Of a stretch of DNA of 64,000 nt, positions 25,303-35,973 are shown piece after piece. The number at the start of each line of letters is the position of its first letter. The stretch's first letter is position 1. Source of the DNA: Deltaproteobacteria bacterium (GTDB lineage: Bacteria; Desulfobacterota; Desulfarculia; Desulfarculales; Desulfarculaceae); assembly GCA_020444165.1 (NCBI GenBank), contig JAHLLK010000019.1, positions 1 through 64,000 on the forward strand, written 5' to 3'. A program made the translations under genes and the position numbers. Below the pieces are notes generated by a model that had not been told where the DNA came from, did not search any database, and was given only the letters and a program-made list of their open reading frames with translations.

Positions 25303-26160
25303 ATGCGGGGGAGGGTTGGGAGCAAGCTACTGGCCGGCTGGGCTGCCCTGGTGTGGGCGGTGGGGCTGGCCGGAGGACCGGCCGGGAGCCTGGCCGGGGA
25401 GCCGGCCCCGGCCCGGGCGCCCCAACCGGCCGTGGCCCAAGCGGCCGGTCCGGGGGCCAAGCTCAGGCCCTGGAAGGTCTGCCCGCGCTTGTTCGTCAAC
25501 CCCACCATGGAGTTCCGGGCAGTGGTCCACCTGGGCGAGGCCGCGGGCCTGGCCCAGATCCAGGCCCTGGCCGCCGGGGCCCAGTTCGAGGAGAGCTGGG
25601 TCTTTGTGCCGGACCAGGGCTTGTGGATCGAGGTGGGCTGTTCGGAAAGGAAGACGCCCTTTGGCACCTACGTGGCCTTGGAAGGCTACGTTTTTCAGCT
25701 CATGGACCAGTTCCCCCGCCTGAAGCTTTACCACGTGCATCCCCAGGGCCAGTTCCGCCGCGAGACCTACGGGCCCCGCCAGATCCTGCGGGAGAACGTG
25801 GCCGAGGCCCTGCCCAGCTTTGACGACATCAAGGCCATGGTGCTCTTGTCGCGGGTGTTCCGGGCCGGGCAGCCCTGGGGGGAGATGTCCTTCGGCCTGG
25901 TCTCCCGCCACGGGCTGACCACCTACGGCCTCACCGCGGCCGGCCGCGAGGCCCGGGGAGAGATCAGCGCGCGGCGCTTTGTCTTTTCCCCCCTGGACTC
26001 CCAGGAGTGGCTGGAGGAAGACTCGCCGGCCCGGGCGGCTTTGGCCCGGCCGGACCAGACCGGGCCCCTGGTGCACGGATTGATCCGTCAGGCCGCCGGT
26101 GAGCTCTGCGGGCATGAAGTGTGGGTTGCTTTCTCGCCCGAGCTGACGCCCGATCATTAA
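25303..26160 (+). CDS. secreted protein of unknown function
   Basis: I do not recognise a family. The chosen ATG 25303 (GGAGG 5 nt upstream) gives 285 residues with a clear signal peptide (KLLAGWAALVWAVGLAGGPAGSLAGE); an ATG at 25273 is an alternative. After a Pro/Ala linker there is a folded region with FRAVVHLGEAAGLAQIQALAAGA, YVALEGYVFQLMDQFPRLKLYHVHP and FDDIKAMVLLSRVF. YHVHPQG and a central DD suggest a possible metal site, but no JAMM motif is complete. It probably works in the periplasm. Confidence 0.7.
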   Translation: MRGRVGSKLLAGWAALVWAVGLAGGPAGSLAGEPAPARAPQPAVAQAAGPGAKLRPWKVCPRLFVNPTMEFRAVVHLGEAAGLAQIQALAAGAQFEESWVFVPDQGLWIEVGCSERKTPFGTYVALEGYVFQLMDQFPRLKLYHVHPQGQFRRETYGPRQILRENVAEALPSFDDIKAMVLLSRVFRAGQPWGEMSFGLVSRHGLTTYGLTAAGREARGEISARRFVFSPLDSQEWLEEDSPARAALARPDQTGPLVHGLIRQAAGELCGHEVWVAFSPELTPDH

Positions 26161-26230
26161 CGTCCTGATAATACGTCTCAAAATAATAACGAACAAACTC
26201 ATTCGCTTGCGGAGATTACGCCGGTTGTTG

Positions 26231-26259
26231 TTGTTCGGCCGCGGCCCAGTTCCTATATT
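26231..26259 (+). promoter_or_regulatory. candidate promoter of the first PEP-CTERM gene
   Basis: TTGTTC (26231-26236), 17 bp, TATATT (26254-26259). The -10 ends 57 nt before the ATG. The second PEP-CTERM gene has a promoter-like pair at an almost identical distance, which supports both. Confidence 0.5.
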
Positions 26260-26315
26260 AAATTCATAGGGAATAGACATCCCGCCAATTCAACCTGCAA
26301 GGGGGAGGCATAGCC

Positions 26316-27080
26316 ATGAGAAGCCGTATTATCTTAGCTGTTTTGGTCCTCGGGCTGGCCCTGGCTGCCGCTCCGGCCCGCGCCGATATGATCAACTTCG
26401 GCGACCTGACCCAGTTTGGCAACACCCCCTCGCACCAGAGCGAGTACTTCATCGACGACATCCTGCCGGGGGTCGACCTGAGCATCACCGCCTGGCTGGT
26501 GGGCAACGGCAACACCGACCCCACCCAGGTGGACGTGTCCTGGAACCCCAATGACCAAGGCCTGGGGGTGTGGGGCGGCGCGAACAACGACGAGATCGAC
26601 GGGCGATCAAGTCCCACCAGCCCCTCGGAGCTTTTGCTCCTGACCTTCAGCGAGCCGGTGTTCCTCACCAGCTTCAGCGTGGTGGACCTGTTCTACGAGT
26701 ACTGGACCAGCCCTCAGGGCCACAGCGAGACCGAGCACTGGTACACCGAGATGGGCTTCGCGGATTTGATCGGGACCGGTCTGGTGCCCTTCTTCGCCCC
26801 CGCCACCAACGTGTACTCCGGCGAGGGTCCCACGCAGGGCTTCGTGACCATCAACGTTTCGCCGGGCCAGGCCAGTCAGCCGGTGACCCAGATTGGGTTC
26901 TTTGCCAGCCCGGGCAACCCCAATCACGAATCCAATGACTACGCCCTGGTGGGGGTGAATGTCGCCGGTGGCGACGATCCCCATCCCGCGGGCACTCCGG
27001 AGCCGGGCACCTTCCTGCTCCTGGGTTCGGCCCTGGGCGCGGCGGGCTGGCTGCGCCGCCGCCGCCGCCGTCGGGCCTAA
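26316..27080 (+). CDS. PEP-CTERM sorting domain protein, paralogue 1
   Basis: The 254-residue exported protein has an N-terminal signal peptide (IILAVLVLGLALAAAPARAD) and the C-terminal PEP-CTERM sorting signal: GTPEPGTFLLLG, a short hydrophobic helix and an arginine-rich tail (RRRRRRRA). Such proteins are processed by exosortase and are usually surface or biofilm components. The body is acidic and Asn/Thr-rich with VDVSWNPNDQGLGVWGG, FSEPVFLTSFSVVDLFYEYW and IGFFASPGNPNHESNDYALVG; it looks like a beta-sandwich. A close paralogue follows. No exosortase gene is in the window. Confidence 0.9.
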   Translation: MRSRIILAVLVLGLALAAAPARADMINFGDLTQFGNTPSHQSEYFIDDILPGVDLSITAWLVGNGNTDPTQVDVSWNPNDQGLGVWGGANNDEIDGRSSPTSPSELLLLTFSEPVFLTSFSVVDLFYEYWTSPQGHSETEHWYTEMGFADLIGTGLVPFFAPATNVYSGEGPTQGFVTINVSPGQASQPVTQIGFFASPGNPNHESNDYALVGVNVAGGDDPHPAGTPEPGTFLLLGSALGAAGWLRRRRRRRA

Positions 27081-27125
27081 CCGCCCTGCCGGGACGGCCC
27101 GGCCCGCCATACCTGGAAATTGACC

Positions 27126-27150
27126 GCCGCCGGGCGCCACTCCCGGCGGC
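27126..27150. terminator. hairpin after the first PEP-CTERM gene
   Basis: gccgccggg/cccggcggc (27126-27134/27142-27150) resembles the true terminator after paralogue 2 but lacks a T-run. It is probably the older duplicate of that terminator. Confidence 0.4.
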
Positions 27151-27540
27151 GCGGTTCGAGGGGGCGGCCGGCGGCAGACCTTCGGCGCCTCCCGCCCCGC
27201 CTTCCCGCAGGGCCAGCGCCACCCGGCCCGGCTGGACCGTTTTTTCCCCTTGCCTCCCGTTTGCCCCCGATCTGCGGCCGGTTTCTTGCCCCGGTATAGC
27301 CGGGGGCTAACCACGGACCGTCATTGCACAAAGTTTTCAAATAAAAAGAACCTCCCCCAGCTGCCATAAAGGCGGCCGGGCGAATCGTTTTACCTTGGGT
27401 CATCTGCTGTGGCTTAATCAAGACTAAAATGTGACTAGAAAAGGGCCCTGAAATTAGTAAGCAAGTTTAACATCGTAGAAATTGAACAGAAATTTTGATT
27501 CGGAATCGTGGTTCATTGTGTACTTTTCAAAAAAAAGGCG

Positions 27541-27569
27541 TTGCCCTGCGCATTTTTTATGTCTATAGT
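27541..27569 (+). promoter_or_regulatory. promoter of the second PEP-CTERM gene
   Basis: TTGCCC (27541-27546), 17 bp, TATAGT (27564-27569), ending 55 nt before ATG 27624. The region from 27320 to 27600 is AT-rich compared with its surroundings, typical of a regulated promoter. The gap 27151-27540 shows nothing else. Confidence 0.55.
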
Positions 27570-27623
27570 GGGATCATACGAAAACCAGCAAGGCCATCCT
27601 TGTTAGCAAGGGGGAAGTGGATC

Positions 27624-28382
27624 ATGAGAAACCGAGTCCTCACAGTTGTTCTGGGGCTGACCTTGGCCCTGGCCGCCGCGCCGGCCCTGGCCGATACGGT
27701 GAATTTCGGGACCCTGCCCGAGTTCGGCAGCACCGCATCGCACCAGCCCGAGTACTTCATCAGCGACATCCTGCCGGGGATCGACCTGAGCATCACCGCC
27801 TGGCTGGTGGATCAAACCGGCAACAACGATCCCACCCAGGTGGACGTGTCCTGGAACCCCAATGACCAGGGCATCGGGGTGTGGGGCGGCGCGAACGACG
27901 ACGAGATCGATGGGCGCCCCAGCCCCACCAGCGCCTCGGAGATGCTGCTCCTGACCTTCAGCGAACCGGTGTTCCTCACCAGCTTCAGCGTGGTGGACCT
28001 GTTCTACGAGTACTGGACCAACACCCAGGGCAACACCAGCCAGGAGCACTGGTACACCGAGATGGGCTTTGCCGACCTCTTCGGCACCGGCAATGTGCCC
28101 TTCTTCGCCCCCACCACCAACCTGTACTCCGGCGAAGGTCCCACGCAGGGCTTCGTGACCATCAATGTTCAGCCGGGCCTCACCAACCAGGCCGTGACCC
28201 AGATCGGGTTCTTTGCCAGCCCGGGCAACCCCAATCATGAGTCCAACGACTACGCCCTGGTGGGCGTGACCGTGGCCGGCGGTGGCGACACCCCCTCGGG
28301 CACTCCGGAGCCGGGCACTTTCCTGCTCCTGGGCTCGGCCCTGGGCGCGGCCGGCTGGTACCGCCGCCGCCGTCGGGCCTAA
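27624..28382 (+). CDS. PEP-CTERM sorting domain protein, paralogue 2
   Basis: The 252-residue protein is closely similar to the gene at 26316 along its whole length (VDVSWNPNDQGIGVWGG, FSEPVFLTSFSVVDLFYEYW, IGFFASPGNPNHESNDYALVG), with signal peptide VLTVVLGLTLALAAAPALAD and C-terminal GTPEPGTFLLLG then an arginine tail. I start at ATG 27624, which matches the first paralogue; the frame extends to 27495 without a good site. Each gene appears to have its own promoter, so they may be expressed under different conditions. Differences cluster in the central 140-170 region. Confidence 0.9.
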   Translation: MRNRVLTVVLGLTLALAAAPALADTVNFGTLPEFGSTASHQPEYFISDILPGIDLSITAWLVDQTGNNDPTQVDVSWNPNDQGIGVWGGANDDEIDGRPSPTSASEMLLLTFSEPVFLTSFSVVDLFYEYWTNTQGNTSQEHWYTEMGFADLFGTGNVPFFAPTTNLYSGEGPTQGFVTINVQPGLTNQAVTQIGFFASPGNPNHESNDYALVGVTVAGGGDTPSGTPEPGTFLLLGSALGAAGWYRRRRRA

Positions 28383-28435
28383 CCGCCCCGCCGGGTTTGC
28401 CCGGCCACCTGCCCCTTCCCTCAGCCTAGGCCAGA

Positions 28436-28466
28436 GCCGCCGGGAGTCTCTCCCGGCGGCTTTTTT
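28436..28466 (+). terminator. intrinsic terminator after the second PEP-CTERM gene
   Basis: gccgccgggag-tct-ctcccggcggc (28436-28460) followed by TTTTTT. A perfect 11-bp stem with a full T-run. Confidence 0.9.
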
Positions 28467-28693
28467 ATGCCCGGCGCGCCCTGTCGGCCGCCAGGCTCTC
28501 GCGGCCCCCGAGGGCCCGGGATCTGCCGGCTTCGCCTCCCGCACCGCGCAAAAAAAGACCCCCCGGCCGCTGGATGGCGACCGGGGGGCCAACCTCCTGT
28601 GCCGTCTGGAGGGGGGACCCATCGTGGGGGGGCAGGCGGCTGGGGGCTATTTGCGGAAGACTCCGCCGGGGGTGGCGCCCCCGGCAACCGGCG

Positions 28694-28909
28694 TTACACC
28701 ATGATGTCGATCTTCTGGCCCTTGCCGGTGAGGGCGGCCACGGAGGGGGGCTCGGTGGCCAGATTCTGGGCCGCGGCGCCGGTTTCTTGCAACTCCTCCA
28801 TGGTCCGGGTGATGAGCGAACCGGCCAGGTCGGCGCTGGAGAGCGAGTTGGTCAGGGCGGCCATCTGACTGCCCGTGGCCACGTCTGGATATCCGTTGAT
28901 GCCGGCCAT
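28694..28909 (-). CDS. small protein, possibly YjfB-like putative motility protein
   Basis: The 71-residue product (ATG 28909, AAGGAG 10 nt upstream; an earlier ATG at 28972 is possible) is Ala/Thr/Ser-rich and mostly helical, with SSADLAGSLITRTMEELQET and a C-terminal KGQKIDIMV. The layout of a short amphipathic helix, then Gly-Lys-x-Ile-Asp and a hydrophobic end, resembles the small YjfB-like proteins annotated as putative motility proteins in many Gram-negatives. No motility gene is nearby, and the resemblance is weak. Confidence 0.55.
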   Translation of the reverse strand: MAGINGYPDVATGSQMAALTNSLSSADLAGSLITRTMEELQETGAAAQNLATEPPSVAALTGKGQKIDIMV

Positions 28910-29121
28910 GCTGGAGACGCTCCTTCCGGTGTATACTTCCCCTTCTACGTACTTATCGGCCGTCGGGGCCAAAAGCTTTAAAAAAAACTGCCCCCGGCCG
29001 CACCCCCGGTGGACAGGGCTCCCTCCGCGCGCCAGAGGGCGAAATTCGTGCTATGTTTGGGGAGCTTGGGGAAGGGCTAAGCAAGGAGGCCGGCCATCCG
29101 CGCCGGCCGGGAGCCGGGATC

Positions 29122-29298
29122 TTGTCCAACAGCAAACCATACTGCTTCAAATGCCGGCACCTGCAGATCACCTGGGAACCGGGCCGGCCTTACGCCTGCC
29201 TGGCCATGGGCTTCCGCTCCCGTCAAATACCCTGGCAGGTGGTGCTCCGCTCCTCGGGCAAGCCCTGCATGTGCTACGAGGCCAAGCCGCCCCGGTAG
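29122..29298 (+). CDS. small conserved cysteine-rich protein
   Basis: From TTG 29122 the product is 58 residues: SKPYCFKCRHLQITWEPGRPY, then ACLAMGFRSRQIPWQVVL, then SSGKPCMCYEAKPPR. I recognise the pattern YCFKC-x5-ITW...C-x-A-x-GF-x-S...SSG-x-PC as a small family common in deltaproteobacteria, often left hypothetical or mis-named uracil-DNA glycosylase. Cysteines probably bind zinc. The frame is open back to an ATG at 29053, but that extension has no conserved look. GGGAG lies 8 nt before the TTG. Confidence 0.65.
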   Translation: MSNSKPYCFKCRHLQITWEPGRPYACLAMGFRSRQIPWQVVLRSSGKPCMCYEAKPPR

Positions 29299-29349
29299 GC
29301 CTCCTGACCACCCCGCGGCGGTTTGGCCGCGACGAACCGGCAGAAAAAA

Positions 29350-29371
29350 GCGCCGCCCGGCCGGGCGGCGC
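29350..29371 (-). terminator. intrinsic terminator of the tmc operon
   Basis: The perfect palindrome gcgccgcccgg/ccgggcggcgc is followed on the minus strand by TTTTTTCTG. It lies 41 nt after the tmcA stop. Confidence 0.85.
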
Positions 29372-29412
29372 TTGGAAGTTTGGCGGGTATACGGGCTGCG
29401 GCCCGCGGGCCG

Positions 29413-29841
29413 CTACTTGGCGGGCTCCGCGGGTGGGGCCGCGGGGGCCGGCGGGGCCGGCTGGCCCCGGCGGTGGCAGTCTCCGCAGGTCACCGGCCCG
29501 GTCTTCTTCCCCTGGGCCAACAGCCGCTGGTGACAGGTCTTGCAGTTCTGGTGATAGGCCTGGGTCAGGGTGACGGGGTTCTGGGCCGTGGGCTTGGGCC
29601 CGTGGCAGTCGGCGCAGTTGCCGCCATCACCGTTCTTGTTGTTCATATACTGGTCAAAGTCGTGGTGGCAGGTCTGGCAATCCACGAACTCGGCGTGGGC
29701 TGCGTGGGTGAACACCACCGGCGGCCTTTGGTCTGCCCCGGCCGGTTTGAGGGCCAGGGTCATCACGTCGTCCTGGGCCAGGGCCACACCGGCCAAACCC
29801 GCCGCCAGCACCAAGCTCCAGAGCAGTATGAGCTTCTTCAT
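29413..29841 (-). CDS. tmcA: tetrahaem cytochrome c of the Tmc complex (TmcA-like)
   Basis: The 142-residue periplasmic protein has a signal peptide (LILLWSLVLAAGLAGVALAQ) and four CxxCH haem motifs: CQTCHH at 55-60, CADCH at 76-80, CKTCH at 100-104 and CGDCH at 119-123. FTHAAHAEFVDC supplies axial histidines, the class III (c3) arrangement. In Desulfovibrio the acidic type II c3 TmcA receives electrons from periplasmic hydrogenase via type I c3 and passes them to TmcBC. A Pro/Ala tail ends the protein. It follows tmcB, 41 nt apart. Confidence 0.88.
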   Translation of the reverse strand: MKKLILLWSLVLAAGLAGVALAQDDVMTLALKPAGADQRPPVVFTHAAHAEFVDCQTCHHDFDQYMNNKNGDGGNCADCHGPKPTAQNPVTLTQAYHQNCKTCHQRLLAQGKKTGPVTCGDCHRRGQPAPPAPAAPPAEPAK

Positions 29842-29881
29842 AAAAACCCCCTCGTCAAGCCACGGTCCTCTGCGTCCTGAT

Positions 29882-31255
29882 CTATTCCTCGGCCTCGGCC
29901 TCGGCCTCGTCTTCGTCCACCGGCTGCATCTCCGGGGGTAGAATCATGCTCTCGCAGATCAGTTCCTTGAAGGTGACCAGCTTCAGACCCAGTTCGTACT
30001 CTTTGTTCAGGTCGGTGATCTGGTCGTAGCAGTTGTGGCAAGGGACGATGATGTGGGTGGCGCCGGTGGCCTTGATCTGGTCGGCCTTGACCTTGCCCGA
30101 CGCCATGCGCCGTCTCTTGAACTCCGGGCCCTGGGGGATGAAGCCCCCGCCGCCGCCGCAGCAGTGGTTGTGGTCGCGGTTGGGGTCCATGTCCCGGAAA
30201 TCGGTGCAGAGCAGAAGGGACAGCTCGCGGATCTCCTCCCACAGCCCGCCGTTGCGGCTGACGTTGCAGGGATCCTGCACGGTGACCGGCGCGGTCAGCA
30301 TCTTGGCCGGGTCGATCTTGATGCGTCCGGATTTCAGCAGCTCCAGGAAAAAGGCCACCGAGTGCACCACCTCCACCGGAGTCTTGCCGCCCGGCAGGCC
30401 CAGGAAATAGGGCCCCTCGAAGCGGGCCGAGCGGTAGGCGTGGCCGCATTCGGTCACCACGATGCGTTTGACCCCCAGCTCCACGGCCTTGTCATACATG
30501 GCCTTGACCGGGATGGCCGCCACGGCGCGGTCGCCGGCGAACATGGCCAGGTTGGTGCAGTCCCAGCCGGTGCTGGGCACGGTCCAGTCGCACCCGGCCA
30601 CGTGGAAGATCTGGGCCGCCTGGCCCAGCTCCTGGGGATAGAACATGGGCTCGCGGGGGTTGACCGTGTACATGAAGTCCGCCCCCTCCTTGTCCACCGG
30701 GATGGTCAGGCCGCGGACCTCCTCCGCGTTCTCCTCGGCCATCCACTCGCAGGTCTCCAGCCAGTCCTCCGTGCTCACGGCCATCTGGTTGCCGGTCTCC
30801 CGGATGTTGGCCGTGGTGCGGGCCAGGCCATCGGGCAAGACCCCCTGGGAGCAGCACACCGCCCGGGCCACCGCGATCTGGCTGGCGATGTCGATGCCAA
30901 AGGGGCAGTACTGGGAGCAGCGGCGGCACATGGTGCACTGCCCCCAGATCACCTCATAGCACTCCCGCAGAAATTCCCGGCTCACCTGGCCCTTTTTCTT
31001 GTACATCTCGCCCAGGGTGATCTTCACCTTGTAGGCCGGGGAGAGCTTGGGGTCCTTGTCGTTGGCCAGATAAAAGAAACAGCTCGACGCGCACAAGCCG
31101 CAGCGCGAGCAGATGGAGAGCCAGGTGCGCATGCGCGCGCCGTGGTTGGACTCCAGGATGGCCCGCACCTTGGCCACGTTCACGGGGCGGTCGCCTTCCG
31201 CGGAGGCCGGAGCCGCTTGTGGTTTGGTTTTTGGTTCCATAGCCTCTTCGGGCAT
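29882..31255 (-). CDS. tmcB: HdrD-like iron-sulfur protein TmcB
   Basis: The 457-residue protein has two ferredoxin-type clusters (CSRCGLCASSC near residue 49 and CTMCRRCSQYCP near 107) and CCG-type domains with VTVQDPCNVSRN, HNHCCGGGGGF and IIVPCHNCYDQI, as in heterodisulfide reductase HdrD. It resembles TmcB of the transmembrane complex that moves electrons across the membrane for sulfate reduction. The C-terminus ends in a run of Glu/Asp/Ala. ATG 31255 has GGGAG upstream. It lies between tmcC and tmcA. Confidence 0.9.
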   Translation of the reverse strand: MPEEAMEPKTKPQAAPASAEGDRPVNVAKVRAILESNHGARMRTWLSICSRCGLCASSCFFYLANDKDPKLSPAYKVKITLGEMYKKKGQVSREFLRECYEVIWGQCTMCRRCSQYCPFGIDIASQIAVARAVCCSQGVLPDGLARTTANIRETGNQMAVSTEDWLETCEWMAEENAEEVRGLTIPVDKEGADFMYTVNPREPMFYPQELGQAAQIFHVAGCDWTVPSTGWDCTNLAMFAGDRAVAAIPVKAMYDKAVELGVKRIVVTECGHAYRSARFEGPYFLGLPGGKTPVEVVHSVAFFLELLKSGRIKIDPAKMLTAPVTVQDPCNVSRNGGLWEEIRELSLLLCTDFRDMDPNRDHNHCCGGGGGFIPQGPEFKRRRMASGKVKADQIKATGATHIIVPCHNCYDQITDLNKEYELGLKLVTFKELICESMILPPEMQPVDEDEAEAEAEE

Positions 31256-31290
31256 TTTGTTTTCTCCCTACGGGAATAGAAGACGGCTCC

Positions 31291-31950
31291 CTACCAGGAG
31301 CGGGCTCCCCGCCGGCCCCCCATTTCGAACCCAATGGCCACGCGCGAGAAGAAGAAAAGGATCAGGTGGCCCAGCTTGCTGAACGGCAGGATAATCAACA
31401 GCAACTCGCCCAGCCCCACGTGCAGCACCAGCATCAGGTCATAGTCGCCAATCTGGTGATAGGCCAGGAAGCCGAAGACAAAGGGGGCCAGGGTGAGGAG
31501 CAGGAGCAAGTAATCCCAGGCGCCCGTCAGGAGGCGCACCTCCGCCCGCGCCAGGCGGCGGATGAAAAGGAACAAGCCAGAGACGATGACCCCCACCGTG
31601 AGCCAGTCGGCCACGGCGTCCGGCAGGGTGGGCAGGCTCCAGCCAAAGGCCTCGGCGAACAGGATGTTGTGGGCCGAGAGGAAGATGGGGGCCGCCAAGA
31701 GGCAGACGTGGAAGATAAAGAACATCACCGAGAACACCGGCTGGCTCTGATAGCCCATGGTGCCCAGGGGCAACAGACCATGGAAAACCGATTTCAGCCC
31801 CCAGTCCCAAGCCACGTGATTGTTCATGGAACTGTCCCGCTCCCGGCTGAGCCCCGCCAAAAAGGCCAGCCGGATCAGGAGTCCACCTCCAAAAACCACG
31901 AAGCTTATCCAGGCGCCGGGGCCTGCCAGAAATTCATACAGAGAGGTCAT
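31291..31950 (-). CDS. tmcC: cytochrome b membrane subunit TmcC
   Basis: The 219-residue protein has about five transmembrane helices and histidines suited to haem b (FHGLLPLG, FHVCLLAAPIFLSAHNILF, LHVGLGELLLIILPFSKLGHLILFFFSR). This is the NarI/DsrM-like cytochrome b pattern of TmcC, which would link TmcA to TmcB and the quinone pool. It is the first gene of a minus-strand tmcC-tmcB-tmcA operon. The Desulfovibrio order is A-B-C-D; here it is C-B-A, and no tmcD is present. Confidence 0.85.
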   Translation of the reverse strand: MTSLYEFLAGPGAWISFVVFGGGLLIRLAFLAGLSRERDSSMNNHVAWDWGLKSVFHGLLPLGTMGYQSQPVFSVMFFIFHVCLLAAPIFLSAHNILFAEAFGWSLPTLPDAVADWLTVGVIVSGLFLFIRRLARAEVRLLTGAWDYLLLLLTLAPFVFGFLAYHQIGDYDLMLVLHVGLGELLLIILPFSKLGHLILFFFSRVAIGFEMGGRRGARSW

Positions 31951-32446
31951 GGTCAGCCTTCTCTCTCCTGGAGCCAGGGGACTGGCTCCCGGCAGGAGCC
32001 CAACAGGGTTTGCACGAGGCCGCCCGGCAACACCAAACGCCTGGTCATCCGCTCCCCCCCGGCGGATGGCCCGGCTCAGTTGCCCCGGTCGGCCTGGTCC
32101 TCGGCCGGCCAGCCGCCCGAGGAAATTAGACCATCGTAAAAGGCCGCCTCTGGCAAAGTCAAGGGGGCGGAAGTCATTTTCCAGGAATGAAGCTAAAGAT
32201 TAAAATCAAGTCCAGAATAATGTGAGATTAATGTCTAGATACATAAAAGGTTATTTATTACCATTAGTTAACTGGCCAATATTTCCCGCTTGGCCCTCCG
32301 GGTTTTCAGGGGCAATTATACCGGGTGACCCCCCGGTGGTCTCCCCCCGCTGTCCCGGGAAACTGGACGGCAGCCGCCAAGGGGGGAACGGAGTGTTGCA
32401 GGAAAGCCCTGGGGGGGCCTGGGCTTGCGGAGGCGGACCGGAATCT
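31951..32446. other. 500-bp intergenic region upstream of tmcC
   Basis: Between the divergent-ended sfsA stop and the tmcC start lies an AT-rich patch (32190-32290) in an otherwise GC-rich gap, the likely control region of the tmc operon. I could not identify a convincing -35/-10 pair on the minus strand. No gene is supported. Confidence 0.45.
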
Positions 32447-33203
32447 TCAGCAGACGACGGGCAAAAGCCGGGTCAGGGAGATGCTCTCCGGAGTGACCAG
32501 GGCTTCCACCACCAGCACCTCCACCCCCTGGCCCCGCACCTGGTCAAAGGCGCGGGCATAGGCCGGGTCGATGTCCGCGGCCGGGGCAAAGGAGTGGGCG
32601 TCGCCCCGCTGCACCACGTAGAGGGCCAGGGCCCCGGCGCCCTGGGCCGCCAGGCGGGCCAGGACCCCCAGGTGCTTGGCCCCCCGGGTGGTCACCGCGT
32701 CGGGGAAGCGGGCCCGGCCCTCCTCCACCAGGGTGACGTTCTTCACCTCCACGAACAGGGGCCCCTGGGGCAGCTCCACCCGGAGATCCAGGCGGGAGCC
32801 CGGCTCCACGGTCACCTCGCGGCGCACCTCCCCGGCCGCGGCAAAAGGCGGCAAGGCCCGCTGGCGGGCCGCCTCGGCCGCCAAGAAGTTGGGCGCCAGG
32901 GTGTTCACCCCCACCCAGCCCCCGTTGATCGCGATCATCTCCCAGGTATAGGGCGTGCGGCGGCCGGGGGTTGTGGCCGGGGACAGGCGCACCGCCGCCC
33001 CGGTCTCCAGGCAACTCCGCATGGAGCCGGAGTTGGGGCAGTGCGCCGTGACCTGGCGGCCGTCCGGCAGGGCCACCTCGGCCAGGAAGCGCTTATAGCG
33101 CCGCACCAGGTTGCCGGCCACCAGGGGGGTGGGGAAGGTATAGCGCACCCGGGCCAGAGCCGGGGCCAGGGCCGGGGCCGGGGCTTGGTCCCGGGCCGGG
33201 GCC

Positions 33204-33217
<14 letters not shown>
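32447..33217 (-). CDS. sfsA: SfsA family DNA/RNA nuclease-like protein
   Basis: SfsA proteins are small nuclease-fold, DNA-binding proteins first noted as sugar-fermentation stimulators in E. coli. The 256-residue protein shows the family blocks [45 protein letters not shown], the PD-(D/E)xK-like core [42 protein letters not shown] and [15 protein letters not shown]. It starts with TTG 33217 inside the end of the preceding gene, 14 nt overlap, so it is co-transcribed. The N-terminal 20 residues are Pro/Ala-rich and non-conserved. Confidence 0.93.
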
Positions 33218-35249
<2,032 letters not shown>

Positions 35250-35339
35250 GCTCCAACTCCTCTCCGGACGGGAGACCCCGAAAAATCAACGGCGGCGGGA
35301 AGCCCGCGCTCCTCGCCGCCTCCTTCCGGCGGGCTACGC

Positions 35340-35519
35340 CTACTCCTCGATCACTTCCACCTCGCTCTGGTGCTTGTGGCCGCAAACCGGGCACAGCACC
35401 TCGATCTCCTTCTCATCCCCGATGAACTTCTCGGCCAGCTTTTCGGGGCCGAGGAAGGTCACGTCGCCGCAAGAGCAAGCCGGGCACTCCGCGCGGACTT
35501 TGTATTTTTTCTTGGACAT
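35340..35519 (-). CDS. small zinc-ribbon protein (59 aa)
   Basis: ATG 35519 with GGGAG 8 nt upstream gives 59 residues; a TTG 6 nt earlier is possible. Two CxxC-type pairs (CPACSCGD near 12 and CPVCGHKH near 43) define a zinc ribbon, with a basic start MSKKKYKVRAECP and acidic end EVEVIEE. The closest resemblance is to small zinc-ribbon proteins of unknown role. It precedes the DUF255 gene by about 90 nt, in the same direction. Confidence 0.75.
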   Translation of the reverse strand: MSKKKYKVRAECPACSCGDVTFLGPEKLAEKFIGDEKEIEVLCPVCGHKHQSEVEVIEE

Positions 35520-35525
35520 GGTCAA

Positions 35526-35973
35526 CTCTCCCGAGGTCCAGAATGTTGTAAACTTTCGCTACTTACTCCTAATTAACGATCATACACGCGCCCCCGGCCG
35601 GGGCAAAAGGAAAGATGCCTCCACCCTCCCCGGAGCCCCTCCCGGCCAGTTGCCTCTCGCGACCCGGCGGGCACCGCCCCGCCAAATCAGGGCCTTACCC
35701 CTGCCGTGCCCCAAAAAATCCTTCCCCCGCAAAAAAGCCTAATGCCCTGACCCCACCCCGCCGATAAAAAGGCTGTGGTCAGGGGAGACTGCCGCTGGCA
35801 CCAGCGGACGAACCTCCCGGACGGGCCCCCAGAGCCCGTCAGAAACCGTTGCCCCCTTACCCCAGACCGGCGCGGTTTCCCGGCGGGAAAAGCCAGGGAA
35901 GGCTTTTCCCCACACTCACCTGGGGAGTGAACCGCATTTGTGTTAGACTCCAAGGAAGGAGCGGTAATATCCC
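35526..35973. other. 450-bp intergenic region, no clear feature
   Basis: It separates divergent genes. An imperfect pairing of gccctgaccccacc with ggctgtggtcaggg (about 35745-35790) is the only structure seen. No convincing promoter, ORF or repeat was found. Confidence 0.4.

Noticed and set aside
25720..25760. JAMM-type metalloprotease in the secreted protein (YHVHPQG)
   Set aside because: The downstream SxxD part of the JAMM motif is not visible, and no upstream catalytic Glu can be placed with confidence.
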